This document shows, in pieces, positions 47,830-59,656 of a stretch of DNA of 64,000 bases; position 1 is the stretch's first letter; each line of letters begins with the position of its first letter. The notes under the pieces are model-generated. The model did not search any database and was not told the origin of the DNA. It saw only the letters and a list, made by a program, of their open reading frames with translations. Source of the stretch: Eutypella sp. D-1 (taxonomy: Eukaryota > Ascomycota > Sordariomycetes > Xylariales > Diatrypaceae); assembly GCA_023313575.1 (NCBI GenBank), contig JAJTTP010000009.1:434001-498000 (forward strand), written 5' to 3'. The position numbers and the translations under genes were made by a program.

Positions 47830-50800
47830 TCAATTTTCGTCTCTAGCCTCGTCGATGAACCTTTGCACCTCAGACGCATTCAGGAGCGTCCGCTTTCCAA
47901 GTTCCTCGGTCGGTTTGCCGTCGCGAACAGCGCCAAAGTCGAGAATCTATAATAGCGTATATTAGAAACAAGTTCGTAATGGGATGGGGTTAACTCGACT
48001 TACCTCGACATAGGTTATACCATCGCGTTGGACAGCGGCAACACACCTCCGCTCGTCAAATCGGACCTGCCAGACCCCACTAAGGTCGGTGAGTAGGTCC
48101 TGGACGCACTCTCCCGTTTGGATATCCCACATCTTGAGATTTCGGTCGCTGCCGCTGATTACTTTTCGCCCGTCATGTTGGAAGCAAGTGATGGCGCCGG
48201 TGTGTGCTGTCAGCGTGTGTCGACAGCGCCCCGACTCTGGATCCCAGATGCGGAGTGTACTATCCGCCGCAGCCGATACTAGGCGTTCGTCACGAAGATC
48301 CAACAGGCCAACGAGTAAAGTATGGCCCTCGAGAGTATGGGTGCATGATCCGGTCTCCAAATCCCAGATCTTGACATAGCTGTCCATACTCCCCGAAATG
48401 CACCGGTTACGCGCCTTGTCTAGCACAACGCTATATACCTTCTGAGCATGCCCTTGCAAGACGTGGACGGTTTCTCCGGTGCTTATTTTCCAAACCCGCA
48501 CGGTGTGGTCATAACTCCCGCTGACGAGAGTATCCGCGTGCGCTGCGATTGCCCGCACGCTATGGGTGTGGCCTTGCAGCGTGCGAATGAAATATGGACA
48601 GTCGGCATCATTCGCAGGTGGCCCTGTCTGGATATACCTTCGAGAGCCTGCCTCCGGAAGGCGCCAAACACGCAATTGGCTGTCCCGAGAGCCAGTAATG
48701 ATTAGGGGTTTCGGGGGCATCATGACGGCAACTCCGTTCTCGACCTTGCCGGTATCAGTGGGCATTAGAATCTGCAGGCAACGGACAGTGCTAGTGTGAC
48801 CGTAGAAGACTTGTGTGCAGAGCCCCTTCTCAATATCCCAGACGCGAACGGAACGATCGGTAGATCCCGAAACCAAGACATTGCCCTGGTATTGCAAGGC
48901 CCAAACACCACCTTCGTGTCCTTCCAAACGCTTACGTAATTTGCCGGTGTTGGTATCATACACATGGATTAACTGGTCGTCGCTCCCAGTGATGATCTTG
49001 TCCTCGTCAAACTGCAAGCAGGTGATGACGTGCCGGGGGTGGGCAGCGAATGCAACATGGCTGGGTTTAACCTTGCCGCTGGTCCAGCTCTTTCGGATCA
49101 TGTAGTGTCGTCGGTACAGTGACTTAAAGAGATGCAGTTTTCGGAGGCTCGAGAGTCCAACGTGCGGGTCGGGTACGGCAATTGCCGCAGCATTCGCGGC
49201 AGAGATCGGGCCCTCAGGCCTGAATTCGGCATGGGTCTTATCGTCCTTGGCGTGATGTTGTGCACTGGCTCGCCGCTTAGAACGTTCCATCAAGTTGATT
49301 CCGGTCATTGGCCTCTTCCGCTTAGAAGACCGTAACTTCTGGGATGGTGGATCAGGCGTCGATGAAGATCGGAAGAGCTCCGACTCGCTCGACGACAGTC
49401 GATTCTGTAAGCTGAAGTCGCGTTCGCATCCCTCCGGCCCGACCGGATCTTGCCAACCCCAGCCTTCTTTAATGGACTTTTCAAGTTCGCCGTTGGCCAG
49501 CACAAATCCATCCCGGTCAAAGAGATCCTTCCAACCCGTCTCGTTGCTATCGATGAGATTACGCCAATGCTTCGATACCTGCGCAGCACGGCAAAGATCA
49601 CGGTGATCCAGGTATGAGAGGATGTGCAGCGATAGCTCCAAAGGCAGATCCTTGAGGATGTCGCACTTGAGGGCGGGGTTAACGACGTTCGCAACGACGT
49701 GGAGTGTCTTTCGAGAGCACCGGCGCAAGAATTGATACATCATGAATGACTTCATCTCGGGTGGCATGCAGTCGAACGTCTCCAACATAGCTCGGCTATC
49801 CATCAGGTTAGGGTGGGAATATCCCTCGTGGGACTCGAGTGCCTTGGATGGCATCTCCACCAGCGCACCGGAGAGGGCCGAATCGTCTTCAACCTTCATT
49901 TGGCTATCCTCGTGGAGAATGACACAATCATCGGATTCTATATCTTCCTCTCCGGCCTCGCCGGCATGTAACCGCGCGGCTTGCAGCGTCGGGGATAAGC
50001 GTGGGCTTGGGAGACTTGCATCTTGAGCCGCCAGAGTGTCGATAGGCCTCGGGGGTTGCAGGGACCGGATGGACTGCTGCAGGGACTCGTCAGGATCAGT
50101 CAAGGGCTCAGGGTCCGCATCGGTAACCGGGGGAGTAGCCACATTGCTACCGAAGAGGGTATGTGAGTCGCTGCCTGTAGGGCTCGATAAGTTGAAGAAT
50201 GACTGCGACTGGTTAGGATCGGAGTCAGGGGTCTCGAAGGAATCCAAGTTGGAGCGTCGAGGCCTAAGAGATCGGTTCGGATTGACGAGGGAGATCTCGG
50301 AAGCGTCGGGCGTCACAGGTAGACCATTATCGACGTTGACCGCGTTTTCCTTGTCCTTACGAGAAAGGGGACCCAACGACCGTCGAAGTTTGTCGGAAAC
50401 GGCGTGAGACAGGTTCTGCCCGTGGCATTTCAGAGAGGCCTTTGCGTTCCTCGCCGAGACTTTCCTGACGGACCCTGCGACGACAGGCGAGTTCGAACGA
50501 GTCGTCATCTTATGGAATCGTCGTGCAAGCCGGTCGGTGGAGTGCCTCGATGTTCTTCGGCCATGGCTATCGTGCTGGGATGACTTGAGACCGGGCTCGG
50601 TCTTGATCTCCTGGCTGGAATCATCACTGGCGGAGGGCTGAGACTAGAACCTGTTAGATTAAATCAACGGTAACAAGTAAGATGGGAGCATGCATACCTC
50701 AAAACTGTCACTGCCGGGCCAAGAAACGGCGTCGCGGGAATCGATGCTAAAGGTGAAGTTGGCCAGCTCGGGTGGCGTCGGTTTCCGTGCCAAGGGATAT

Positions 50801-51060
50801 TCCTTGACATCGAGAGAGGATAAAGGGGCCGAGTCTCTCAACTGGAAAGGTGGGTACGATCGCTTCGTAGTAGTAGTAGTCGTGATCGTCTTTGTCTCTA
50901 TACACTCGGCGACCTCAAACTGCATACTCGAATGTGACCGGTGAGGAGTGGAGGGATCCGCATCGTCGAAATTAACGGAGATGGTGGCCTGGTTAGCACG
51001 GGGGGTCCTTCGTCTTGCGTCCATGGTGGCGGACTGGGTTAAAGGTGACGAGTTGACCAT
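47830..51060 (-). CDS. cdc4: SCF ubiquitin ligase F-box/WD40 subunit Cdc4
   Basis: Substrate receptor of an SCF ubiquitin ligase that targets phosphorylated cell-cycle regulators for degradation. Exons 51060-50698, 50637-48004 and 47946-47830 join in frame to 1037 aa. The N-terminal 400 residues are largely disordered, with a Thr run (TITTTTTTKRSYPPF) and KPTPPELANF, which I recognise from fungal Cdc4. The D dimerisation segment (MPPEMKSFMMYQFLRR) is followed by the F-box (LPLELSLHILSYLDHRDLCRAAQVSKHWR, near residue 450). Eight WD40 blades run from about residue 650 to the end, for example VLVSGSTDRSVRVWD. The last short exon adds ILDFGAVRDG and finishes the final blade region. The frame is open upstream of 51060 only from a TTG, so the ATG at 51060 is preferred. 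Confidence 0.93.
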
Positions 51061-51680
51061 GGATGCTATGGTATAAACAGGCCCCAAACTCTCAAGAGGA
51101 GTTTATTTCGAAGAAAATAACGGGGCTGTGAATGTCAACCATGCACCGCTTCCTTTGTCTTGTTGGTACTGTTACTGTCTAGGTAGGGGTAATGCCGATA
51201 ATGACGATTGTGACACAGTTATGTTCTTCGGTTCTTTGGCTGCTTGACACAACTCAGGCAAGGTAGCGTAAATACGGGGGTGCGTGGTATATAGAATGAC
51301 AGCCTTGTTGCCAGATTCAGGGTAGTAATCTCGGTTCGGGGTATCGTGATTTCGTCAAGTTCGTGGCTCTTCGGTGGACGAAGACAAGAGAAAGGGGCGA
51401 ATTTGTGGAAGATGTGGAAGATGTATGGTACAGGTACGGCCTATCCCTTTACGACAGTGGTCGACTATCATACAGTTGTCGTCGAGGGATACGCGTGGGC
51501 GTGGGTGAAATGAGGGTTCGTCGGTCGAGTGATCATTCCCTTGGTCATCCAGTGTTGGGGGAGTGGAGCGAATTATTTATCGTCGAGGGTCTGGGTGGGA
51601 AAGCCGGATAGGATTTAGGAGGAAGTATTCGGAATATTTAAGATTTGTCTCCTCCAATCTCGATCTTGTTGTCTGTAACC

Positions 51681-51780
51681 GTTGACGTTGACGTTGCCGT
51701 TGACGTTGCCGTTGACTCTGACTCTCACAGTTCACACACACACTCTCTCTCTCTCTCTTTTCTTCTCTCGCTCGCTCTCT
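51681..51780. repeat. GTTGAC/GTTGCC hexamers followed by CA and CT microsatellite
   Basis: Six hexamer units alternate GTTGAC(G) and GTTGCC(G) at 51681-51716, followed by an (AC)n-(TC)n run at 51732-51759 and further CTCGCTCT repeats. It lies about 620 bp upstream of the cdc4 ATG and is likely length-polymorphic. Confidence 0.8.
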
Positions 51781-52889
51781 CCGTCTCTCAAAAGACGCGT
51801 GATTTCAGCAAGATGTGGAACATGCATGCACAATTACAGACACTAGGAGAGCGTGTCGGAAATGAAATAAATGAAGAACAAAAAAAAAGGGAATCCCGCT
51901 GAGAGGCAGGAGAGGGAAGAAACAAAAAAAAAAGGTGGTAGATGATGGTAAGGGAGGAGGCGGATGATGGGGATGGTTGAACGGGTTGTGGAGGTGAATA
52001 GAATTAGATCCGATAAAAGGCGGCAAAAAGTCCTTGAAGGGAAAAAAGGGCCCTGGAGGGAATGATTGCAGGTGCACTGAGATCAGTTGGTCACCGGTAC
52101 CTAGGTACTGCTTGTTAGTAGTGTATACTGCAGTGGTGTAGAAGTACCCCTAGAGTTTAAAGTGAGACGGGAGTTAACAAGGAACTGGAAAGTCCAATCA
52201 TTTATTTAGTATTCGGGAAAGTGGTAACCTATAAAGTGGAGAGGGGGGAGGCGTAAGGTGTTTTTTTATTTTAGTTTTGGGCAAGTTATGCCCAGGTGTT
52301 GTGTGTGTTTTCCACTAAGGAATACTTCTGTATTCACTAGAAGAGACAGGCAGGCGCTTTGGAGAGAAAACTTGGGGGCAAGGGCAAGGGGAGGAATTAT
52401 GAAGGAAAAGGCATCCATGGATGAGGGTACCTACCTTCCCGCTAACCTCACTAGTTATTTCCGATTGGCAGGTAACAGATGACAATTAGTAATATGATAA
52501 CCAGATACCTCGCTATTATATGGCGCTCTAGCGTGTTCTACGCGTATCTCACTATGTCTTACGTAAGTGTTGCCAGCTGACAAAACATCCAAACAGCAGG
52601 CCCCCCCCGAGGCTTGTTGGAAGTGACAGCCTGTCAAACCTAGTTACTTAGGTACATATGGGGAGACAAATTTTCGAGGCTGGGCCGAAAAAATGGTTGG
52701 AAGGAGGAAGGAATGGGGGCCTCGTAGCCTGGCAGCGGCCACTAAACGCCTAACTTTTCACACGCTAACCTCCCCTGGCTCTTACCCCACGAGTCACGTT
52801 CCCGGCCAAGACTTACCTTGCCCCCCCCCTCCTTAGCGCTGGGTTTAAGCAAGACCCAAAAGTCCGCATCCAGGACAGGTGATACTGTA

Positions 52890-52923
52890 GGCAGGCAGGC
52901 AGGACAGGCAGGACAGGCAGGCA
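52890..52923. repeat. GCAG/GGACAG microsatellite
   Basis: Tandem GGCA units interrupted by GGACA, about 34 bp, in the cdc4 upstream region. Confidence 0.7.
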
Positions 52924-53592
52924 CTTGCTGTGTCAGTGTCTGGTCAAACAAAATCAGGTCAGTGATAGTGATAAGTGGCAGTTGCAGCCGTCGACTACCA
53001 AAAGCGGCGAGACCAACGTCTGCAGCCTGTAACCTCGGCATGAAGCAATTCATTTCTAATATATAGGATGTCTAAACCACTAACTATCCATATCGACCAA
53101 TTCCATCTATTTGCATATCTCGTACGTTAGTTAACTTGCGAATGCACCTGCACATGCTGCATCTGGTTCGTTTGCAGGGCCGTAGTGGGTTTGGTTCCCT
53201 GTTCACATTCTGGTGATGATAACGGCAACGATAAACGGTCGAAGATAGAGAGGGGTAAACTTACGATACCTACCACTTATGTCCATATAGCGCTTGTAAA
53301 TTCCCTGGTAGGGGGCCCTTCAGAATTAAACCCGCGCTAAATCGATCGTGAATTCATGTCTCCGAATCAGAACAATCCAGAGACAATCAATATCTACATG
53401 CATGCTGTCCACTATCCTCTCCCCCTACCTCTCTGTGCGAACCACGATTTGTTCTAGTACTTTGCAACTACTGCACGTACTCCGCAAAGCAAAGCGCCCG
53501 ACGCAGAGAAAAGGAAAAAGGGCGGGTCTTCACGTCCTACAACCTATGTACATACCGAGGTGTGAAGTTCTCAAGATGTTGGTAGACAATGT

Positions 53593-53617
53593 GATTGATT
53601 GATTGATTGATTGATTG
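53593..53617. repeat. (GATT)n microsatellite
   Basis: Six consecutive GATT units. No function inferred. Confidence 0.85.
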
Positions 53618-56600
53618 CAAACTTGGGAAACTCGACGCGTCGAACCGCCCCCCCCCCCTACTATGTACCTAGACACGCATACATACATTGCTTATGTACG
53701 GGTATAGAAGTATGTATAACTACTAAATACTATAAGCCAGCTGCCGCCGCGGCCGCCGCGCTTGACCCTAGCCGGGAGTCACATAATCACGGCCGCACGT
53801 TTAACCAACATACATGGTGAAGATGACGATCCGGGAGCATCAAACGGGGGGTAAGGGAGGGCACTATGTACATAGGAGCACGGGGCTCCCTCGAGAGACA
53901 GAACAAACACACTCAACCATCCTGGTTGAACGAACGAACGAGAGCCGCAATCACAAAAATAAAAGGGTGACTGGTCCCGCGCGGCCCCCTCTCCGAAACC
54001 CTTCCCAAGTACCTAAGTAGGCAGGTGGCGGTACTAACCTGACCAGGTACCTATTATAAGGGCCCCTGTGCTCTTCTCCCCCGGATTTTTACACATCGTA
54101 TATACATACATAAGTATATATATATCAGGTGTGTGCCGCCCGACCGGTTCCAAACCGTTGGTTGTTGGTTATGGTTGGTGACAGGAAATCCCCCGGGTGC
54201 GTACCGTAACTATGTATATCTGTAATTTTTTAAAGGCAAAAAAATAAATCTTTCTCAGGTACCGGGAGAAATTGACCCGTCCCCCCCTTCGGAAGCCCAC
54301 ATATAGCAATCCAGTTGCCGGCCGAAGGCCATTGTCATGGGGATTCGTTGCTAAGGCAAACAATACAATTGGCGTCCTGGAAGGTTGTGTCTGTCTGGGG
54401 AATCGGTTAATCCGGCATTTTCATTGATGCATGCATGTAGTTATGCTATGTACTTAGGTATGATATGCTGTTGCTATGGTGGCTGAACTCAGGTCTCGGC
54501 CACGCCACTCTCGGCGTACCGATGTGGAGGCGACCCCAGCTCCTTGTTTAAGATGCCTGCCTGCGGTATGGGAATTCAACAATTCACAGCAGACAAGCAT
54601 AGTTATCAAACAAAGATGTTTAGGTAGCCATGCGGCGACCAAGGCCCCCCCCTCCCTGGTAAACGGTAAACGGTCGCCGCAGACACGGTTAGGCTCGGCG
54701 GGGACGCGGCTTCAGGGTAGGGTAGCATCACCTCGCAGGTAGGTAGATATATAGGATGGGATTATCTCGCTCCTCAGCCGAGCCCGCAACGAGACCGATA
54801 CCGACACTAACGCTGACAACCTCGCAATCACCCCTTGCTTAATTACTTAAGCCAAAAAAGCAGGCCGCTAATGTATATTACTTCCCCCAGGCAGGCGTGC
54901 AACTTGTCAGGACCGCGGGCAGAAGGGAAAAGACCTGAGTCCGGTGATTGATCGATAAGCCACGGAAGAATGCAGCGGTCTTAATATCTGAACATCCGAG
55001 GGAAAAGAAAGAAAGTAGAAAAGGGAGGGAGGAGGGGTTGATCTGCTCGCATGCAAGCCCCCTTTTCGCGTAGCGCGCATACGTCGCTGCTTTTTTTATA
55101 CATACATTAACTAACTACAACGATTTTCTTTTCTTCTTGTTTTTCTCCTTTTCTCTTTCTGTGTGCCTTCTTCTCCTCGCCCGGTGAAAGCACAGTTTGT
55201 TGTGTTGTCCGCTTACATACATGGTAAATGTATCGCAGCAGATCCGGGATTTGACATGTTGGTGATATAATATAACTCTAAGGTTCCCTTCCACTATACC
55301 GAGGTTACAACGTAAGGGCCTTTTATCGTTACACCATCAACGCTTCCAGATGTAGCGCGTGAGCTTGTATGTTGATATACATTGAGGTGATGTAAGTCTT
55401 GCATACCTTCGTGGCAAAGTAGTACTTCTCCGATAAGTACTGCACTGCCGTACTATGAAGGCAGGCTGGTAACGCGCAGTTTGGGTGATCCGTTACCCCT
55501 GTCGGCTATGTATCACTGAGCCGTCCATTTTTCGACCGGGCACCAGCCACAAAAGCCTGACTTGGGTTCTTATACGGCCACTAATATTGCAATAGTAACC
55601 CAGATACCAAGAAATGCCTATGTAATAATTTTGTGCCAAATTTCATAATGTTGCGAAGCAGAATTATACGAATATTACGACCGGATACCACCAGTAATAA
55701 CGAGATCCATTGTATATTACTTAAGTAGTTAAGCCGCCACGTCCTCGAAAACTCGGCTCACGCGTTGCGTGTCTGAATCCTTCCCTGTCAGGGGTAGGAT
55801 GCGATGGTTAAGGCGACAAGAACGAGAGTGCGGACGATAGATCAACTGCCTCGTTGACAGGTAACAAATGGTATCAGCTTCTAGGGGTAATATGAACCCT
55901 TCGATCTGAGTAGCTTGACGAGATCAATGCAGATAGTGACCTACTCTAGGTATTTGGCTCTTTCTTGACTAAACACCATTGTTACGGCTACGTACGTAGA
56001 TATTTAGACAGCTAAAGCACATAGATGCCACCGTTACCCACTGTTCCATCGAACTGTGACTACGCTTGTACCCCCACACCTAATCCGTACTGTAGTGCGG
56101 GAACGTGATGTATATTCGAACCAGCGTATCATAAGGTATCTATTAACAACATATGCAATGGAACTTGGGGTCGACACACGTCAGCCGAATTACTAGGTAT
56201 CTATCTGATAAGTCGTCAAGCGGCTGTTCTCGGGAGAAACTGAGAGGCTGAGAGGCTTCGACTGCTGATACCAAGATAAGTATTTAAGCTTCGCCCCAGC
56301 CAGCGACCCTTCGCCCTCGAAACCCGATTCACGATATTTGAAAATACAAAGAGATGGTATCTCGCTCCACACAAAGAAAAGCCTGGCCGTCATTGTGCCT
56401 GCCGAACCAAAGGGAAAAAAATCATGTTCTAGTGGCGAAGGCCGCGTGCAGTCTGCCTCGTTATAGACACACTAAAAAGAAACCGGCGCGGACATTCGGC
56501 GCCGACTAAGTCCGATAGCACGATGGATGCACCGCACCACTCTCAGCCGCACCAGTGGTCCCAAACGTACAACGCATACCCTAGAGTAAGCTGTCCTTGC

Positions 56601-56875
56601 AAGGCGGAATTTTTCCATGCGGCTTTCTCGCTTAGTTAGGTAAACGACGTGTAGTCGAGTTCTAACAAAACCTGTGCTACCGGCGTGGCTACACGGGCTC
56701 CTTCATTTGATCGGATGAGAGATCAGTTGATGCGTGACGGATGAGAACAAAAAGGGGGTGACATACTACTCTACGCACGTAAATAAGCCCCCAGATTTCC
56801 TCTCGATAGTGGCGCATTTGTAAGCCAGAGATTGCAAGATAAAGAAGACCTAGGAAGCTAGGCAAGTACCACAGC

Positions 56876-59656
56876 ATGTCGTATTACGGGGGGTCGTCGC
56901 AATACCCGGCACCGCCACCGCTACCGCCTCGGAGGCTGAGGTCACCCGGGAGCGCCGCTCCTCCTGGCGTGCCGCAGCCTTATTGGACGTATCCACCCCC
57001 GCCCCCTGGCCCGCCTCCCTCTCGAAGCCCGGGGGCTCCGGTCGAGCCGGTTCCTCCGCCGATCCCGCCTCGGCCACCGGGGTTTGAGATCCGGGGTCCC
57101 ACTGTGGCGGGCGGTCACCTATCGCCGGCAACACACTCGTTTCCGCCCCCGCCGCTTAGCCCCAATAGAAAGACATACCCGAACACTCTGCCTCCCCCAC
57201 CTCCCCGGCCGCCCTTGGGAGACCCGATCTTACCTTCGTACTCCCCAGTACAGTCGCCCCAGGTAACTGGGCAGTATGGCTACACGGCCATACCCCCACC
57301 AAGTCCGGTTGCCGGCGATCCATACGGCGTGCAGCATGTTCCTCCGCCTCCTGGACCACCTCCTCAGCATTCCCAGAAATCTGTCCCGTACACACCGGAA
57401 GCAATTCCTGCGTACGACCCCAGTATACCAACGATGTCCACGGCTGTGCATCAAGCGCCAGATCCTCCGCACATCAATGTACAGGCTCATCCACATATCC
57501 CGAACTCACCACCCCCTGCGTACACGCCCATCCAGGAAAACACAACGCGCCAGGACGTTAGCATCCCATCGCACCCACCCAAGGTCTCCTCACCCCAGGG
57601 ACCACAGCAGCAGTCACCGGCCCTTTCTATAGGTGGGGGATCTTCGGGGCCTGTGGATGATCTCGGTGCTACGATACAGTCATTGAGCATCGACGAAGTC
57701 CCTCCACCTCCTCCACCTCCTCCACAATTTGTTAATCAAGCAGCAAGACCCGAGCACACGTCTTCGTCCTCTGCACCTCGCACAGAATCTACACCAACCC
57801 CGCCAGCCGGGTCAACAACGCAGAATAATCAGAACCCGGATCCTAGACAACAACCCCCAGCGTGCACCCAGGCATGCATCAGCGAGCCCGTAACGTTCGC
57901 GACGGACTGGTATCACCACCCGGAGGCGCCGGATTTCTGGATCTGCTCCAAATGTTACGTCGACCATATATGGGGGACGCGGTACCGGGACGCCTTCCGG
58001 CACGAGAGGTCTTCCGAGGGCGGCGAGAAGCGGGTCTGCCGCTTCGACAAGCCGCGGCTACGGGATCGGCTGTTCCAGGACGCGGCGTCGACAGGAGACC
58101 TAGGGCCCGCGCTGGAGTTCATGCGGCGCCGGTCGACGGCAGTCCAGGACTGCGCGGGAGTAACCGGAATCATGCCCAGCACGCCGGGGCTGAGGTGGTA
58201 CGGGCCGCGCGCGGGCGACATACCGAACTTCGCGTGCTGCGAGGCGTGCTACGAAGACATCGTGCTCGCGCAGGACAGCCTCGCTGGGAACTTCGAGCCC
58301 ATGCCGGCGGCACAGGACCCGAAGGCAATGTGGGCCTGCGACTTCGCCTTGCCCTATGTCGTGAAGGAGTACGAGAACCGGGCACGGTCTGGGGGCGACT
58401 GGGCCGGTTTCGCCGCCGAGGCTAAGGCCCGCCTCGCCTTGGATACGTGCCCGGGCCGGACGCCCACGTCCACGTGGCGTCGGCCGTGGTTCGTGCCTGC
58501 CGCGGGCCGCGGGCCGGACTCCATCTTCATCTGCGCGGCGTGCTACTGCGACCGAATATGGCCGGCCGAAGCGGAGCGGGAAAACTGGCGGCGGGCGGCG
58601 CAGCCCGAGGAGGACGTGAGCCGGCGAGTGCGCTGCGCGTTCAGCTCCTTGAACACTATCATCCTTATTGGTCGGGGTCACGACACCAAGGACTTCAGCG
58701 AGTTCTGGCGCGTGGTGAACATCCTCGAGGCCGGTGAGAAGTTCTGCGATGATGCCGGCATCGCAGACGGTATATGGTACACGTTCCGTCCCGGCGCCGA
58801 CGGCTCTACGCCATCGCCGTCCGGCTTCCAGATCTGCCGCGCTTGTTACCTCTGTGTGATCGAGCAGATGAATCTGGCGCCCTTCTTCGTGCGGAAGACA
58901 GATATATCCGCCGCCGAGAAGAACAGCGACGGGAAGGTGCTTTGCTGCTTTAACCTCGCGCACCCGCGCCTGGGCCAGGGGTTCCTCCCGCGGTTGCTGG
59001 AGGGCTACTATAAGCGGGACGCGCGAACGCTACGCGATTACGCGGCGGAGTACGCCTCGATCCTGCCATGCGCGCGCGAGAAAGAGGCTCAGAATCGGCG
59101 CTGGTACGGCTGGCCCGACTGTACGATCTGTCCGGAGTGCTGGCACGAGTTCGCACGCCACCATGAACCGCTCGCGGGGCTTGCCGAGCTGCGCGGCGAG
59201 GTGCGCGAGACGGACACCATGTGTGAGATGTACAGCCCGCGCATGCGGAACCTATATCTCGAATGCTGCGGCAAGGCCGGCGAGAGCGGCGCAGCGGCCG
59301 ATAAGGCGGCGCTGCTGGTGCCGCTGCTGCAGTTCTCCGCGCACCGGCGCGAGGTCTGGTGCCATACTGTGCTTCCGATCAAACGAATGCTGTTTGAAAG
59401 CCAGATGGCGCTCAACCAGCAGCGGTTCCTGAACGTGGTCAGTACGCATTACAATATGGCAGGTGGGATACAGGAGATCAGCATGCCTTCGGCGTATACT
59501 TACTCGCAGGCCGGGCTCGGCACATTTGCCAACAGAAACTATCTGCAGGGAGCCCAGTACGGCGCCCAGGCGGCTGGCATTGCAGCGAGCATGGCTGGCG
59601 GGGATCGCGTGATGGTGGTCGGTCAGCTGGAGCAACAGTGGAGGGCGGTTGAGTGA
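56876..59656 (+). CDS. Proline-rich protein with five tandem Cys modules
   Basis: A single 926-codon exon. Residues 1-325 are low complexity and very Pro-rich (repeated PPPPPGPPP-type runs, Tyr and Ser), reminiscent of SH3/WW-binding or prion-like regions. From about residue 328 to 785 I count five related modules about 100 residues apart. Each has an early Cys, a Trp-Tyr/Phe pair, an (I/A)C-x2-C(Y/W) motif, and a closing Cys usually followed by Phe: ICSKCY, CCEACY, ICAACY, ICRACY and ICPECW. Four Cys per module suggest zinc binding, but I know no named domain with this exact pattern. The last 140 residues include a conserved-looking segment (LPIKRMLFESQMALNQQRF) and a Gly/Ala/Tyr-rich tail. 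No signal peptide or transmembrane segment. Role unknown; it is not clearly linked to its neighbours. Confidence 0.85.
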   Translation: MSYYGGSSQYPAPPPLPPRRLRSPGSAAPPGVPQPYWTYPPPPPGPPPSRSPGAPVEPVPPPIPPRPPGFEIRGPTVAGGHLSPATHSFPPPPLSPNRKTYPNTLPPPPPRPPLGDPILPSYSPVQSPQVTGQYGYTAIPPPSPVAGDPYGVQHVPPPPGPPPQHSQKSVPYTPEAIPAYDPSIPTMSTAVHQAPDPPHINVQAHPHIPNSPPPAYTPIQENTTRQDVSIPSHPPKVSSPQGPQQQSPALSIGGGSSGPVDDLGATIQSLSIDEVPPPPPPPPQFVNQAARPEHTSSSSAPRTESTPTPPAGSTTQNNQNPDPRQQPPACTQACISEPVTFATDWYHHPEAPDFWICSKCYVDHIWGTRYRDAFRHERSSEGGEKRVCRFDKPRLRDRLFQDAASTGDLGPALEFMRRRSTAVQDCAGVTGIMPSTPGLRWYGPRAGDIPNFACCEACYEDIVLAQDSLAGNFEPMPAAQDPKAMWACDFALPYVVKEYENRARSGGDWAGFAAEAKARLALDTCPGRTPTSTWRRPWFVPAAGRGPDSIFICAACYCDRIWPAEAERENWRRAAQPEEDVSRRVRCAFSSLNTIILIGRGHDTKDFSEFWRVVNILEAGEKFCDDAGIADGIWYTFRPGADGSTPSPSGFQICRACYLCVIEQMNLAPFFVRKTDISAAEKNSDGKVLCCFNLAHPRLGQGFLPRLLEGYYKRDARTLRDYAAEYASILPCAREKEAQNRRWYGWPDCTICPECWHEFARHHEPLAGLAELRGEVRETDTMCEMYSPRMRNLYLECCGKAGESGAAADKAALLVPLLQFSAHRREVWCHTVLPIKRMLFESQMALNQQRFLNVVSTHYNMAGGIQEISMPSAYTYSQAGLGTFANRNYLQGAQYGAQAAGIAASMAGGDRVMVVGQLEQQWRAVE

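Larger units (their letters stand above)
51061..56875. other. Long non-coding, microsatellite-rich intergenic region
   Basis: About 5.8 kb between the divergent cdc4 and Cys-module genes. Only short frames are present. It holds simple repeats (listed at 51681, 52890 and 53593), several runs of 7-9 C, and many copies of short TACCTAGGTA-like motifs. The first kilobase probably contains the cdc4 promoter and a long 5' UTR. No transposon with both ends found. An RNA gene or an unusual spliced gene could be hidden here; I see no evidence for one. Confidence 0.5.

Noticed and set aside
48089..50407. Numerous plus-strand frames of 60-120 codons opposite cdc4
   Set aside because: They are antisense shadows of the WD40 and F-box coding sequence with no independent features.
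51060..51087. Cdc4 start nine codons upstream of 51060
   Set aside because: That frame opens with TTG; the first ATG is at 51060 and matches a plausible N-terminus.
57862..58963. Long frames on both strands inside the Cys-module gene
   Set aside because: High GC content makes alternative frames open; they lack the repeat pattern and the compositional logic of the main frame.
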